DNA of 64,000 bases. Source: JAVVSR01 sp036654095. GTDB lineage: Bacteria; Bacillota; Clostridia; Christensenellales; CAG-917. Positions 52,631-60,499 of this stretch are shown here, one piece after another (position 1 is the first letter of the stretch; every line of letters starts with the position of its first letter). The notes beneath the pieces were generated by a model. That model was not told the DNA's origin. It ran no database searches and saw only the letters and a program-made list of their open reading frames with translations. The position numbers and the translations under genes are program-made. Location of the stretch: positions 1 through 64,000 of the forward strand of contig JAVVSR010000003.1 in NCBI GenBank assembly GCA_036654095.1, given 5' to 3'.

Positions 52631-54622
52631 TTAGCACAAAACTTCACTTGGATAATATCCGTCCTCGCTTAAATAATGATACGAATATATCTTTTCACCC
52701 TGATTAAACGACACAACACTATCACGCGCGTTTCCCAAAACATTACAAAATACGGCTGTTGACGTTGTTTTTGTTAAAATATATTCATAAGTTCCATTAA
52801 CTCCAACAGCATTTGACGTAACTATTGTTTGATAGTATGTCACAATATCGTTTTCTGTTATGGTTTCACAATTTTGAACAATATCAATAGTCTTGACATC
52901 TTCCGAAAGGGTAATCAAACCATCATTAGTTATCTTTTTATCTGTTCTTACGCCATCTAAGTAAACCAAATTATTTGCATTTTGCTCATAACCTATTAAT
53001 TTATATGTTTTTGTAATAGTCGGTACGGATATTTTCCCAGCGTCTTTATTTTCAATACGAACAATCGACGGCGCGCCGTCAAGCAAACCATCTTTAGCGT
53101 TGGCAAATACGCCAACTTCATAAACTTTCTTTTCAGTCATAATTGTTGTTAGGTCAATAGAAAGTTGAGTATACGCGTTTTCAACAATAATGCCGTCTAG
53201 CGTAATGGAATAACTGTCTGCGCTAAAAATTTGAAGCCAACTTACAACTTTCCCCTCCACCGACAACACAACTGTTTGTTGTTTAACCGTATGATTATAT
53301 GCAACTAGCGATTTGTCCGACTCGGAATAATAACCGTTTGCATTTGCTAAAACCTCAATTCTATAATTTTTAGCCTCGGCGCAATAACTTGAAATATCTA
53401 ATGACGTTGTCGAATGATTTGCATCTTTCAGGACGCCGTCAATAAAAATCGAATAAAAAATAGCGTTTGGAACAGCCGTCCAACTGACTATTGAGCCATT
53501 TATCACCGCGCTTGGAGCGGCAAGCTTTATAAATTTATTGTAACTATATTCAACAATATCTGAAGCTAAATAGTTGCCATTTCCATTTGCGGACACCTTA
53601 ATTTTATAATTTCCAACCGCAGTAACGAATGATGAAAAATCAAATTCAGTTCCAACAAATTCATCGGCGCACAAAGTATTGTTTATTTTAACAGTATATG
53701 AGCGCGCATTTGGAACAGCTTGCCACGAAACTTTTTCACCTAACACCGAAAGAGTTGGCGCGGCCAAACCTTTTTTAAGTTTATATACGATATGATTAGT
53801 TGAAGACTCCAAAAAATTATCGTGAGCTTTAGCCTTAACCGAAATGTTGTAATCCTTTACATCACTTAAGTAATTCAAAATATTTATTTGATTAGAACTA
53901 CAACTTAACACAGTATTATCTATTGTAACCTCGTAATCGCTAGCGTATGGCACTTTCGTCCACGATAAAATAGTAGCATTATCATCGGGCGCGACAAATA
54001 AATTAATCGGCATATCCAAAGCGATTTTGTTTGTGTATATAAAACTTGACGAATATGCGCTATCTAAATATTTATAATTGTCACCATGAGCGCAAACACG
54101 GATATCATAATCGCCAACATTTGTTAAAATATTTGTCAAATTAAATTTAGTATCAGTTGGTCGCGCTATCGATACACCGTTTATAACCACTTCATAATAA
54201 CTTGCATTTTCACATTTCGCCCAGCTTAGTTCACCTGAAGACACGGCCAAATTTGATGGAGTAGCAATCGATTTTGCTAATTCCAAAACTACAATAGCCG
54301 AATATTCTGAACACGTATCGCCAACTCCTAAAGTTTTAATCCTAATATTGTATGGACGAACGCTTAAGCAAATTTCGGTTAAATCTAATTGCAAAACGTT
54401 TTTACCAACAACATATTCGACCTTGTCGACCTCAAGAACATACCCTTCGTTTCCCTCGACATTTGACCAACTGGCAACAATTTTTTTGTCTGCATTTACC
54501 AAAACCTTTAAATTAGTCGGCGAAGCGATTGATGCCGCGGTACAAACGTAATTCTCATCAAAAACAATTAATGCAAAACCGCATAACAATAAAACGAATA
54601 GAAATGTAGCTACCTTCCTCAT
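52631..54622 (-). CDS. Exported protein with six FN3-like repeats
   Basis: 663-residue secreted or surface protein. A signal peptide (residues 1-30, hydrophobic core FLFVLLLCGFALIVF) is followed by six beta-sandwich repeats of about 85 residues up to about residue 520. Each has a W in a V/I-S-W-x-x-V-P-N-A motif and a Y-x-I-x-V-x-A-N-G motif. A unique C-terminal region of about 140 residues follows. No sortase motif or membrane anchor is seen. Probably adhesive or scaffold-like. The start is the ATG at 54622 with GGAGG upstream. It follows a related lipoprotein gene by 20 bases. Confidence 0.85.
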   Translation of the reverse strand: MRKVATFLFVLLLCGFALIVFDENYVCTAASIASPTNLKVLVNADKKIVASWSNVEGNEGYVLEVDKVEYVVGKNVLQLDLTEICLSVRPYNIRIKTLGVGDTCSEYSAIVVLELAKSIATPSNLAVSSGELSWAKCENASYYEVVINGVSIARPTDTKFNLTNILTNVGDYDIRVCAHGDNYKYLDSAYSSSFIYTNKIALDMPINLFVAPDDNATILSWTKVPYASDYEVTIDNTVLSCSSNQINILNYLSDVKDYNISVKAKAHDNFLESSTNHIVYKLKKGLAAPTLSVLGEKVSWQAVPNARSYTVKINNTLCADEFVGTEFDFSSFVTAVGNYKIKVSANGNGNYLASDIVEYSYNKFIKLAAPSAVINGSIVSWTAVPNAIFYSIFIDGVLKDANHSTTSLDISSYCAEAKNYRIEVLANANGYYSESDKSLVAYNHTVKQQTVVLSVEGKVVSWLQIFSADSYSITLDGIIVENAYTQLSIDLTTIMTEKKVYEVGVFANAKDGLLDGAPSIVRIENKDAGKISVPTITKTYKLIGYEQNANNLVYLDGVRTDKKITNDGLITLSEDVKTIDIVQNCETITENDIVTYYQTIVTSNAVGVNGTYEYILTKTTSTAVFCNVLGNARDSVVSFNQGEKIYSYHYLSEDGYYPSEVLC

Positions 54623-54642
54623 TTGTGCCTCCAAAAAACAAT

Positions 54643-56139
54643 TTATACAAACTCATAAGACGAATAATTATTCAAAAATCCTTTTACGCATACAACAACT
54701 TCAATTTTCCTAATTCCTTGGTCATATAAAGGTTTTAAGTCATATTCAGACAAATTATCAAGCAAAATTTTTACGCCATTTGCGCACAAATAAAATGTTG
54801 CTTGCGCATCAGAATGTGACCACGTTAAGATAAAACCATTGACAGCAATGGTCGGTTTTGAAGTTGGTAAAATATTTTTATAGCTTAATACTTCACTTGG
54901 CAACGAATTTTTGTTTGCGTCTTGCGCAAGCGCGACAATAACGATATTATATGTTTTGCACTGTGTCAAATAAGGTGTAATTTCAACTTTAATAGAATTT
55001 TGTTTTTCCTCATATAAAATCGATGATAGATTGTAGCTTATATTATCAATATTTATACTATAATCCACTGCAGAATTTACCTTAGAAAATGACAAAAATA
55101 TCTTGTTATTTTCACTTAAAATTCCGCACATAGTCGGGGTGTCGATTGGCCTAAAATAACAATAATCGAAATTAGCAAAAACCGAATTACCATATTGACC
55201 TTCGCCGTTTGCGCTAACCGAAATAACACCGCTTCCAGACAGTTCAAGATAGTTTGACAAATTAATTGAATTTGTGCAAACATTAAAACTCGAATTGTTG
55301 TTTATCGTTACGCTATAATCCTTAGCATTTTCGACTTTTGGCCAAACGATTAAATTGTTTGTCTGCGATAAAACAGGTTTAATTAGCCGTTTAAAATATA
55401 TAGCTTCAACAACTATATTTTCGTCATTAAAAACAAAATTATATAGTTTATTGTTTATTTTAGCGCCATTAACTAACCAATTACTAAATATAAAACTTTC
55501 GTTATCTTCAGCACATAACTGTATCGTTTCGCCAATTTTATATTTACCTGCGCCTGTTACGCTTATGCCTTTTGGAACACCGCTAATTAAAAAATCATAT
55601 TCAATCGGCACAAATTTTGCGACAATTTTACAGTTTGATTTAACACAGATACTTCGCTCGTTATTTGTTGAAATTAAAGTATTTCCATCATAAAATCCTT
55701 CAAAATCAAAATGCTCGTTTGGTGTGGCAAACAATGTCACAACCTCTCCAAAATCGTACGTTCCCGCGCCACTGACACAACCTTGTTCAGTATCACAACT
55801 TATACTGACTTTATGCCTGATTTTTGTGGCGTTTATTTTGACTTCTATCGTCGAATATTTTACCTCGTATTCTTCAATATTATAGCCTTCTTTCCTAAAT
55901 GAAATTTTGTCGCCATATTTTAAATTTGCGACATTAAAATAGCCTTTGACATCGCTTGCATTTAGCGATACATCAAAGGCTCCGTTTATCCCTACTTCCA
56001 CTCCATCAAGTGGATTTTTATTAAAAATTATAATTCCGCTGACAGAAAAGCTGTCATTATTATATCTTAAATTGCAACCAGCCATTGCAATCAAGGCAAG
56101 CAAGAATATCTCTAGCAATAAAATAACCCGTTTACCCAT
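54643..56139 (-). CDS. Lipoprotein with regulatory-type, InlB-type and FN3-like domains
   Basis: 498-residue lipoprotein. The lipobox is LIAMAGC with Cys22. Residues about 32-110 resemble a carboxypeptidase-regulatory-like beta domain (VSGIIIFNKNPLDGVEVGIN; DVKGYFNVANLKYGDK). Two divergent InlB B-repeat units follow at about 112-180 and 183-250 (GAGTYDFGEVVTLFATPNEHF; GAGKYKIGETIQLCA). Three FN3-like repeats then run to the end. The start is the ATG at 56139 with GAGGG upstream. It is co-transcribed with the FN3 protein, and both probably act at the cell surface. Ligand unknown. Confidence 0.85.
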   Translation of the reverse strand: MGKRVILLLEIFLLALIAMAGCNLRYNNDSFSVSGIIIFNKNPLDGVEVGINGAFDVSLNASDVKGYFNVANLKYGDKISFRKEGYNIEEYEVKYSTIEVKINATKIRHKVSISCDTEQGCVSGAGTYDFGEVVTLFATPNEHFDFEGFYDGNTLISTNNERSICVKSNCKIVAKFVPIEYDFLISGVPKGISVTGAGKYKIGETIQLCAEDNESFIFSNWLVNGAKINNKLYNFVFNDENIVVEAIYFKRLIKPVLSQTNNLIVWPKVENAKDYSVTINNNSSFNVCTNSINLSNYLELSGSGVISVSANGEGQYGNSVFANFDYCYFRPIDTPTMCGILSENNKIFLSFSKVNSAVDYSINIDNISYNLSSILYEEKQNSIKVEITPYLTQCKTYNIVIVALAQDANKNSLPSEVLSYKNILPTSKPTIAVNGFILTWSHSDAQATFYLCANGVKILLDNLSEYDLKPLYDQGIRKIEVVVCVKGFLNNYSSYEFV

Positions 56140-56284
56140 AAAGCCCTCATTCGTACTTTTGCTTATTCTATCAAAGGAAAGTAACTTTGGCAAGTAATTT
56201 ACTCACTTTTTTTGTATAATTTTACATTTTTTCCCAAGTATTAATATATTCGCTTTTCAAATTTACATAAACAGGATTTTGTTA

Positions 56285-56313
56285 TTGACTTATGCTCATA
56301 TTTGTCATAAAAT
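56285..56313 (+). promoter_or_regulatory. Sigma-A-type promoter of the XRE-cupin gene
   Basis: TTGACT (56285-56290), a 17-base spacer and TAAAAT (56308-56313), ending 17 bases before the start codon. Confidence 0.75.
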
Positions 56314-56330
56314 AAATGTGAGGTGCGTAT

Positions 56331-56897
56331 ATGGATAAGAATTATGAAATTGCCGAACGATTAAAGGGTATTAGGGAAATGGAAGATATTTCGGCCGCAG
56401 AAATGGCTAAATTTGCGGGGATATCATTGGAGTTGTATTTACAGTACGAAAGTGGCGAGAAAGACTTTTCTTTTACACTTTTATACAACTGCGCAAAGCG
56501 CCTTGATATGGATATAACGGAATTGGTTGATGGTTCTAATCCAATGCTTTCAGGATATTCCATTGTACGCGCTGGCCACGGTATGCCATTAAGGCGTAGG
56601 GAAGGTTTTGAATATTTGCATATAGCGCAGTATATGAAACATCGAATTGCCGACCCTTTTGTTGTTACCGCCCCTTATTTTCCCGCCGAACAAGACAAAC
56701 CTATTCCACTAAGTAGCCACGATGGTCAGGAAATGGACTTTGTTTTACAAGGTTCGCTTAAGTGTAACATCAATGGTAATATTGAAATTTTGCACGCAGG
56801 CGATTGTTTATATTATGACAGTTCAAAACCTCATGGAATGATAGCGTCCGATGGCGACAAATGCGTATTTTTGGCAATAGTAATGCGGAAAGATTAA
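56331..56897 (+). CDS. XRE-family regulator with C-terminal cupin
   Basis: 188-residue regulator. The helix-turn-helix spans about residues 7-65 (DISAAEMAKFAGISLELYLQ, then YNCAKRLDMDITEL), and a cupin domain at about 110-185 has LSSHDGQEMDFVLQGSLK and HAGDCLYYDSSKPHGM. Such proteins sense a small metabolite through the cupin and usually regulate amino-acid or polyamine genes. No target gene is adjacent; the gene is monocistronic and ends in a strong terminator. GAGGTG precedes the ATG at 56331. Confidence 0.92.
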   Translation: MDKNYEIAERLKGIREMEDISAAEMAKFAGISLELYLQYESGEKDFSFTLLYNCAKRLDMDITELVDGSNPMLSGYSIVRAGHGMPLRRREGFEYLHIAQYMKHRIADPFVVTAPYFPAEQDKPIPLSSHDGQEMDFVLQGSLKCNINGNIEILHAGDCLYYDSSKPHGMIASDGDKCVFLAIVMRKD

Positions 56898-57033
56898 TGA
56901 TATCTTTTGTTATATTTTAAACATTATTTAACTTAAAATCTACATAATTTTAAAAACAGTTTTCCCTTATATGTTGATTAAAATTAATCTAATATTTGTT
57001 TAACATAATTTTTTGCTTTATATATGTAAAATT

Positions 57034-57067
57034 AAAACTAGGTAACAATTAGATACCTAGTTTTTTT
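57034..57067 (+). terminator. Terminator of the XRE-cupin gene
   Basis: 11-bp perfect stem AAAACTAGGTA / TACCTAGTTTT with a nine-base loop, followed by a run of T to 57067. It lies 137 bases past the stop. Confidence 0.85.
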
Positions 57068-57172
57068 AACCGAATTTTTAATTTTTTTTAGCATTTTTCG
57101 GCATACTTATGTTTGTTTCATTATAACTTAAATTAATATTTGGATACAATTATTTATAAAAATTACGCAAAG

Positions 57173-57206
57173 AACTAGGCAACGGTCACATTACCTAGTT
57201 TTTTAT
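57173..57206. terminator. Second terminator-like hairpin with the same core
   Basis: AACTAGGCAA / TTACCTAGTT (one mismatch), eight-base loop, followed by T residues. It repeats the CTAGG-TA core of the hairpin 140 bases upstream and stands just before the convergent small gene. Confidence 0.6.
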
Positions 57207-57242
57207 TATTTGTCATCAAACGACATTTAAGATTTTTAATTT

Positions 57243-57497
57243 TTAAATTGTAGCCTCGCGTCGTCTATCGTCCCGGTCCTCACGACGTCGTTCCCTTCTG
57301 CGCCCACTACATTCGTCATCATCGTCGTCATCACGATTTCCACAGCCAAATAGATTATCTAAACAGCCATTTTCACTTAACAACACCGCAAAAACACTTG
57401 CCATCAGCACCCACAGTTCTGTGCCTTCGATTTCACCATCTCGGCCAAATACTATCATAAGAATGAAAATATACAGCATCCAGTTGCCGTCGTTCAT
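57243..57497 (-). CDS. Small membrane protein with strongly charged tail
   Basis: 84-residue protein I do not recognise. Residues 1-50 are hydrophobic with one or two helices; residues 52-84 form an extreme tail: six consecutive Asp (NRDDDDDDECSG) then alternating Arg, Glu and Asp (RRRERRREDRDDRRR). Two Cys pairs lie around GCLDNLFGCG. The ATG at 57497 has GGGGGAAA upstream. It is divergent from an ArsR-type regulator gene 122 bases away, which may control it. The tail may bind nucleic acid, metal or a partner protein; none is shown. Confidence 0.7.
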   Translation of the reverse strand: MNDGNWMLYIFILMIVFGRDGEIEGTELWVLMASVFAVLLSENGCLDNLFGCGNRDDDDDDECSGRRRERRREDRDDRRREATI

Positions 57498-57619
57498 ACA
57501 ATTTCCCCCTATTTAGTTACAAATATACAATATGCGACAAAACAACCTTTTTTGACCGATATGCAAAAATTAATTTTGGGAACATAATATAACTACTAGC
57601 CTAAGGGGGTAATACCGTA

Positions 57620-57952
57620 ATGCCAACACTTATTGACAACCGCACACATTCTAAACTAAAATACTATTTGCCTAACAATGATGTTTTATCCGAGCTATCT
57701 GATTTATTTAGTGTTTTATCAGACAGCACGCGAGTAAAGATACTATCGGCGATATGTATAACAGAAATGTGTGTTGGCGATATAGCTGAAGTACTTAATT
57801 TAAACCAAACAACCGTCTCACATCAACTGAAAATATTAAAAGGAATGGGAGTCGTTGCAATGCGTAGAGATGGTAAGACGATATACTATTCGCTTGCTTC
57901 CATGCTGATACCTGAAATAATGAAAAGTGGAGCGCTTTATTTAGGATATTGA
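57620..57952 (+). CDS. ArsR/SmtB family transcriptional regulator
   Basis: 110-residue winged-helix repressor. The core is LFSVLSDSTRVKILSAICIT (residues 29-48), EMCVGDIAEVLNLNQTTVSH (recognition helix to residue 68), QLKILKGMGVVAMRRDGKTIYYSL (wing, split here as QLKILKGMG and RRDGKTIYYSL). The ELCVCD-type metal site reads EMCVGD with one Cys, so classical As/Cd sensing is doubtful. AAGGGGG precedes the ATG. No resistance gene follows; the divergent small charged-tail gene is the nearest possible target. Confidence 0.92.
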   Translation: MPTLIDNRTHSKLKYYLPNNDVLSELSDLFSVLSDSTRVKILSAICITEMCVGDIAEVLNLNQTTVSHQLKILKGMGVVAMRRDGKTIYYSLASMLIPEIMKSGALYLGY

Positions 57953-57985
57953 TAAAACCGCGCATAATCGTAATTATTCGCATAT

Positions 57986-58020
57986 AAAATGCCATTGACT
58001 AATTTAGTCAATGGCATTTT
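57986..58020. terminator. Bidirectional terminator between arsR-type and J-like genes
   Basis: 16-bp perfect stem AAAATGCCATTGACTA / TAGTCAATGGCATTTT around ATT. It has flanking T on both strands and serves two convergent genes. Confidence 0.85.
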
Positions 58021-58062
58021 GCACATTATATAATGTTATTTTAAATAAAGTATCTGTTTTAA

Positions 58063-58665
58063 TTATGAACCGCAGCAATTACATAAGCAGTTTACGCATA
58101 AGCAAGTTGAACACGAGTCGCAACAGATATCCGAGTCTGACCGCTCACCCGTGTAACTTCTTCCTTGAGGGTGTGTTCGTGCAGTTTTATCGGCGCTAAA
58201 CACCTGCGACGGATTCATTTCCGAAACAAGCCTATCATAGTCTATTTGATATTTTTTATTTTCAGGTTCAAGCTTTAAAGCGATTTCCATTTGATTTTTA
58301 CATTCAATAAGCCATCCGCGACAATAATATATGTTCGCCTGCAAATAATTCCACTTTGCAGAACGAGTAATTATATCATCTAATTTTGCTTGCGCTTCAT
58401 CTAACTGTTTTTCTTTTATAGCGCGCTCGATTTCAAAAAACTCATCGTGACCGTCGCTAATAAATGTTGCTTTTTTTGCAATATTAATCGCTTCGCCATA
58501 TGCCTCATTTATTTCGCCTAATTTACGCGCGGCAACTTCGCCCGCTTCACCTTCTAAAAATCTTTCGCGCGAATATTTTTCAACCAAAATATTGTAAGCG
58601 TCGGTAATTTCAGCTTGCGTTGCATTTTCTGAGATATTTAAAATTAAATACGGATTTTTTGACAT
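58063..58665 (-). CDS. J-domain-like protein lacking HPD, with cysteine-rich tail
   Basis: 200-residue cytoplasmic protein. Residues 1-60 resemble a J domain (NPYLILNISENATQAEITDA; GEINEAYGEA), but the HPD tripeptide that activates DnaK is absent: the segment reads EKYSRERF. The middle (about 75-145) is helical, TPR-like. The last 22 residues have nine Cys (DICCDSCSTCLCVNCLCNCC), suggesting metal binding or assembly through disulfides. It overlaps the DUF5685 gene by 22 bases, a pairing seen in other Clostridia. Exact role unknown. Confidence 0.8.
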   Translation of the reverse strand: MSKNPYLILNISENATQAEITDAYNILVEKYSRERFLEGEAGEVAARKLGEINEAYGEAINIAKKATFISDGHDEFFEIERAIKEKQLDEAQAKLDDIITRSAKWNYLQANIYYCRGWLIECKNQMEIALKLEPENKKYQIDYDRLVSEMNPSQVFSADKTARTHPQGRSYTGERSDSDICCDSCSTCLCVNCLCNCCGS

Positions 58666-59504
58666 TTTGTTTCACCTTTTAAAATTCGTTCCATCTGCGC
58701 GGGCAAGCCTACATAAATTATGTTAGACAAAACGCCTTCGCCGATAGTAACATTTATTTTATCATAGTATTCTACAATCAAATTATATGACGAATATAAT
58801 ACATATTTTAAATTTTCCAAATTATTATTTATAAAATCGTTTCTGTTAGTAAATTCCCCGTAAACCTGTAACAAGGGATTAAACCTTTTTTTCTTAAAGT
58901 CATTTTCGCAATCATCTAAAGCGTCCATAAAATATATCCAACGTCCTAAATAATATCCTAATTTAGCGGCCGCCTCATTATGCTCTCCGATTTCATCAAT
59001 AATTGTTGCCAAAATATTTGCAGAACAATCGGCTAATGCGTCAATATTTTTTGAACCAGACACCTCAAGTTGATTTAATTGTTTAAATGCCCTACTCATC
59101 ATTTTATCGAGCTTAGGATACTTGATTTTTAGTTTTTTATATTTTCCGCTTAATGCCAATTTTATTGCCCTATGCTTATTTTCATCAAGCACGTCATCAT
59201 CAGCCTTATAATAAAATAGCATTAAAGTTACATCTGCAACAGCTACTAAAATTTCATTACGCGCTACAATAGGCTTTTTCTTAAATTCATTCAATATACA
59301 GCCTTTATCTTCAATAATTGGCGTATAAACTAGTAGATTATGCAATAATAGTGACAAAAATGTGCTGTCATAATTGGTGGCAAAACGATAAATTTGCCCA
59401 GCCTCTAAACCAAGTGTTTTGCACAACCCGCAATAGTGCGCGCGATAAAGCGCAAAGTCTTTAATTAAAAGATTTGGTTTATCAGGTACAATATATCCAA
59501 ACAT
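58644..59504 (-). CDS. DUF5685 family protein
   Basis: 286-residue, mainly helical protein matching DUF5685: FGYIVPDKPNLLIKDFALYR then AHYCGLCKTLG at the N-terminus (conserved CxxC), a long helical middle, and GRWIYFMDALDDCENDFKKK near residue 188 with an Asp/Glu-rich motif that recalls prenyltransferase-like or squalene-synthase-like DDxxD folds. Function is not established. Its start overlaps the trpS stop by one base, and it overlaps the J-like gene downstream, so all three are coupled. Confidence 0.85.
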   Translation of the reverse strand: MFGYIVPDKPNLLIKDFALYRAHYCGLCKTLGLEAGQIYRFATNYDSTFLSLLLHNLLVYTPIIEDKGCILNEFKKKPIVARNEILVAVADVTLMLFYYKADDDVLDENKHRAIKLALSGKYKKLKIKYPKLDKMMSRAFKQLNQLEVSGSKNIDALADCSANILATIIDEIGEHNEAAAKLGYYLGRWIYFMDALDDCENDFKKKRFNPLLQVYGEFTNRNDFINNNLENLKYVLYSSYNLIVEYYDKINVTIGEGVLSNIIYVGLPAQMERILKGETKCQKIRI

Positions 59505-60499
59505 TATCTGTAACTACAAAAGCCAACCTTGCGATAGACTTTTGATAAGGTTTTATAAGCAACATGACAAGCCTTTTCTGAGCCGTCTTTCATCACTTGA
59601 TTTAAGTAATCTTTATTGTTAATAAGTTCGTGATATTTATTTTGTATTGGGCGCAGTTTTTCAACAACTGTTTCGCCAACTTTTTCCTTAAATTTTGCGT
59701 AATTAAACATTGAAAATTCTTTCTCGGCCTCATCTAAAGTTTTTCCTGAAAAAACGCTGTATATGGTCAATAAATTTGAAATGCCCGCTTTATCTTTTGC
59801 AAATTTAATTTCGTTTCCGCTATCGGTAACTGCTCGTTTAAATTTGCGCATAATTGTATCGGCGTCGTCCAATAAATATATAACACCATTTGCGTTGTCA
59901 TCTGTTTTCCCCATTTTAACCGTAGGATCTAATAGATTTTGTATTTTTGCCCCTTGCTTTGGCAAGATAGCCTCGGGGACAATAAATGTCGGAGAGTACT
60001 TATTGTTAAACCGTTCAGCTATTGTACGCGCAAGTTCAAGATGTTGATTTTGGTCTTTTCCGATTGGCACTAAGTCCGATTGATAAAGCAAAATATCCGC
60101 CGCCATAAGTGTAGGATAGGCAAACAATCCGACATTGACATTTTCAGGAGATTTAACACTTTTTTCCTTAAATTGAGTCATTCGTTTAGCTTCGCCAAAC
60201 TGAGTGTAGCAATTAAGCACCCAAGCAAGTTCAGCGTGCGCCGGCACTTGCGACTGAACAAATAATATGCTTTTTTCGGGGTCAAGCCCAATCGCTAAGA
60301 ATAATGCCATAAAATCATAGCTTCGACGTCTTAAGTCGGCAGGCAGGCAGTCGACCGTAATACTGTGCATATCCGCCACGGTATAAACGCAGTTGTAGTT
60401 TTCTTGTAACTTAACCATATTTTTAAGCGCGCCAATGTAATTGCCTAGTTGCAAATCTCCAGTTGGTTTTAACGCGCTGTAAACAGTCTTATTTTCCAT
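59504..60499 (-). CDS. trpS: Tryptophanyl-tRNA synthetase
   Basis: Charges tRNA-Trp. At 331 residues it is of normal bacterial length. The class I HIGH-type motif is PTGDLQLGNYIG (residues 12-23), and other family blocks are present: TQFKEKS, GLFAYPTLMAADILLY and PIGKDQNQHLELAR. The KMSKS loop reads KMGKT (residues 195-199), with the second Ser and first Ser both changed. The ATG at 60499 has GAGGT and overlaps thrC by 11 bases. No T-box leader precedes it; it is within the thrC transcript. Confidence 0.94.
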   Translation of the reverse strand: MENKTVYSALKPTGDLQLGNYIGALKNMVKLQENYNCVYTVADMHSITVDCLPADLRRRSYDFMALFLAIGLDPEKSILFVQSQVPAHAELAWVLNCYTQFGEAKRMTQFKEKSVKSPENVNVGLFAYPTLMAADILLYQSDLVPIGKDQNQHLELARTIAERFNNKYSPTFIVPEAILPKQGAKIQNLLDPTVKMGKTDDNANGVIYLLDDADTIMRKFKRAVTDSGNEIKFAKDKAGISNLLTIYSVFSGKTLDEAEKEFSMFNYAKFKEKVGETVVEKLRPIQNKYHELINNKDYLNQVMKDGSEKACHVAYKTLSKVYRKVGFCSYR

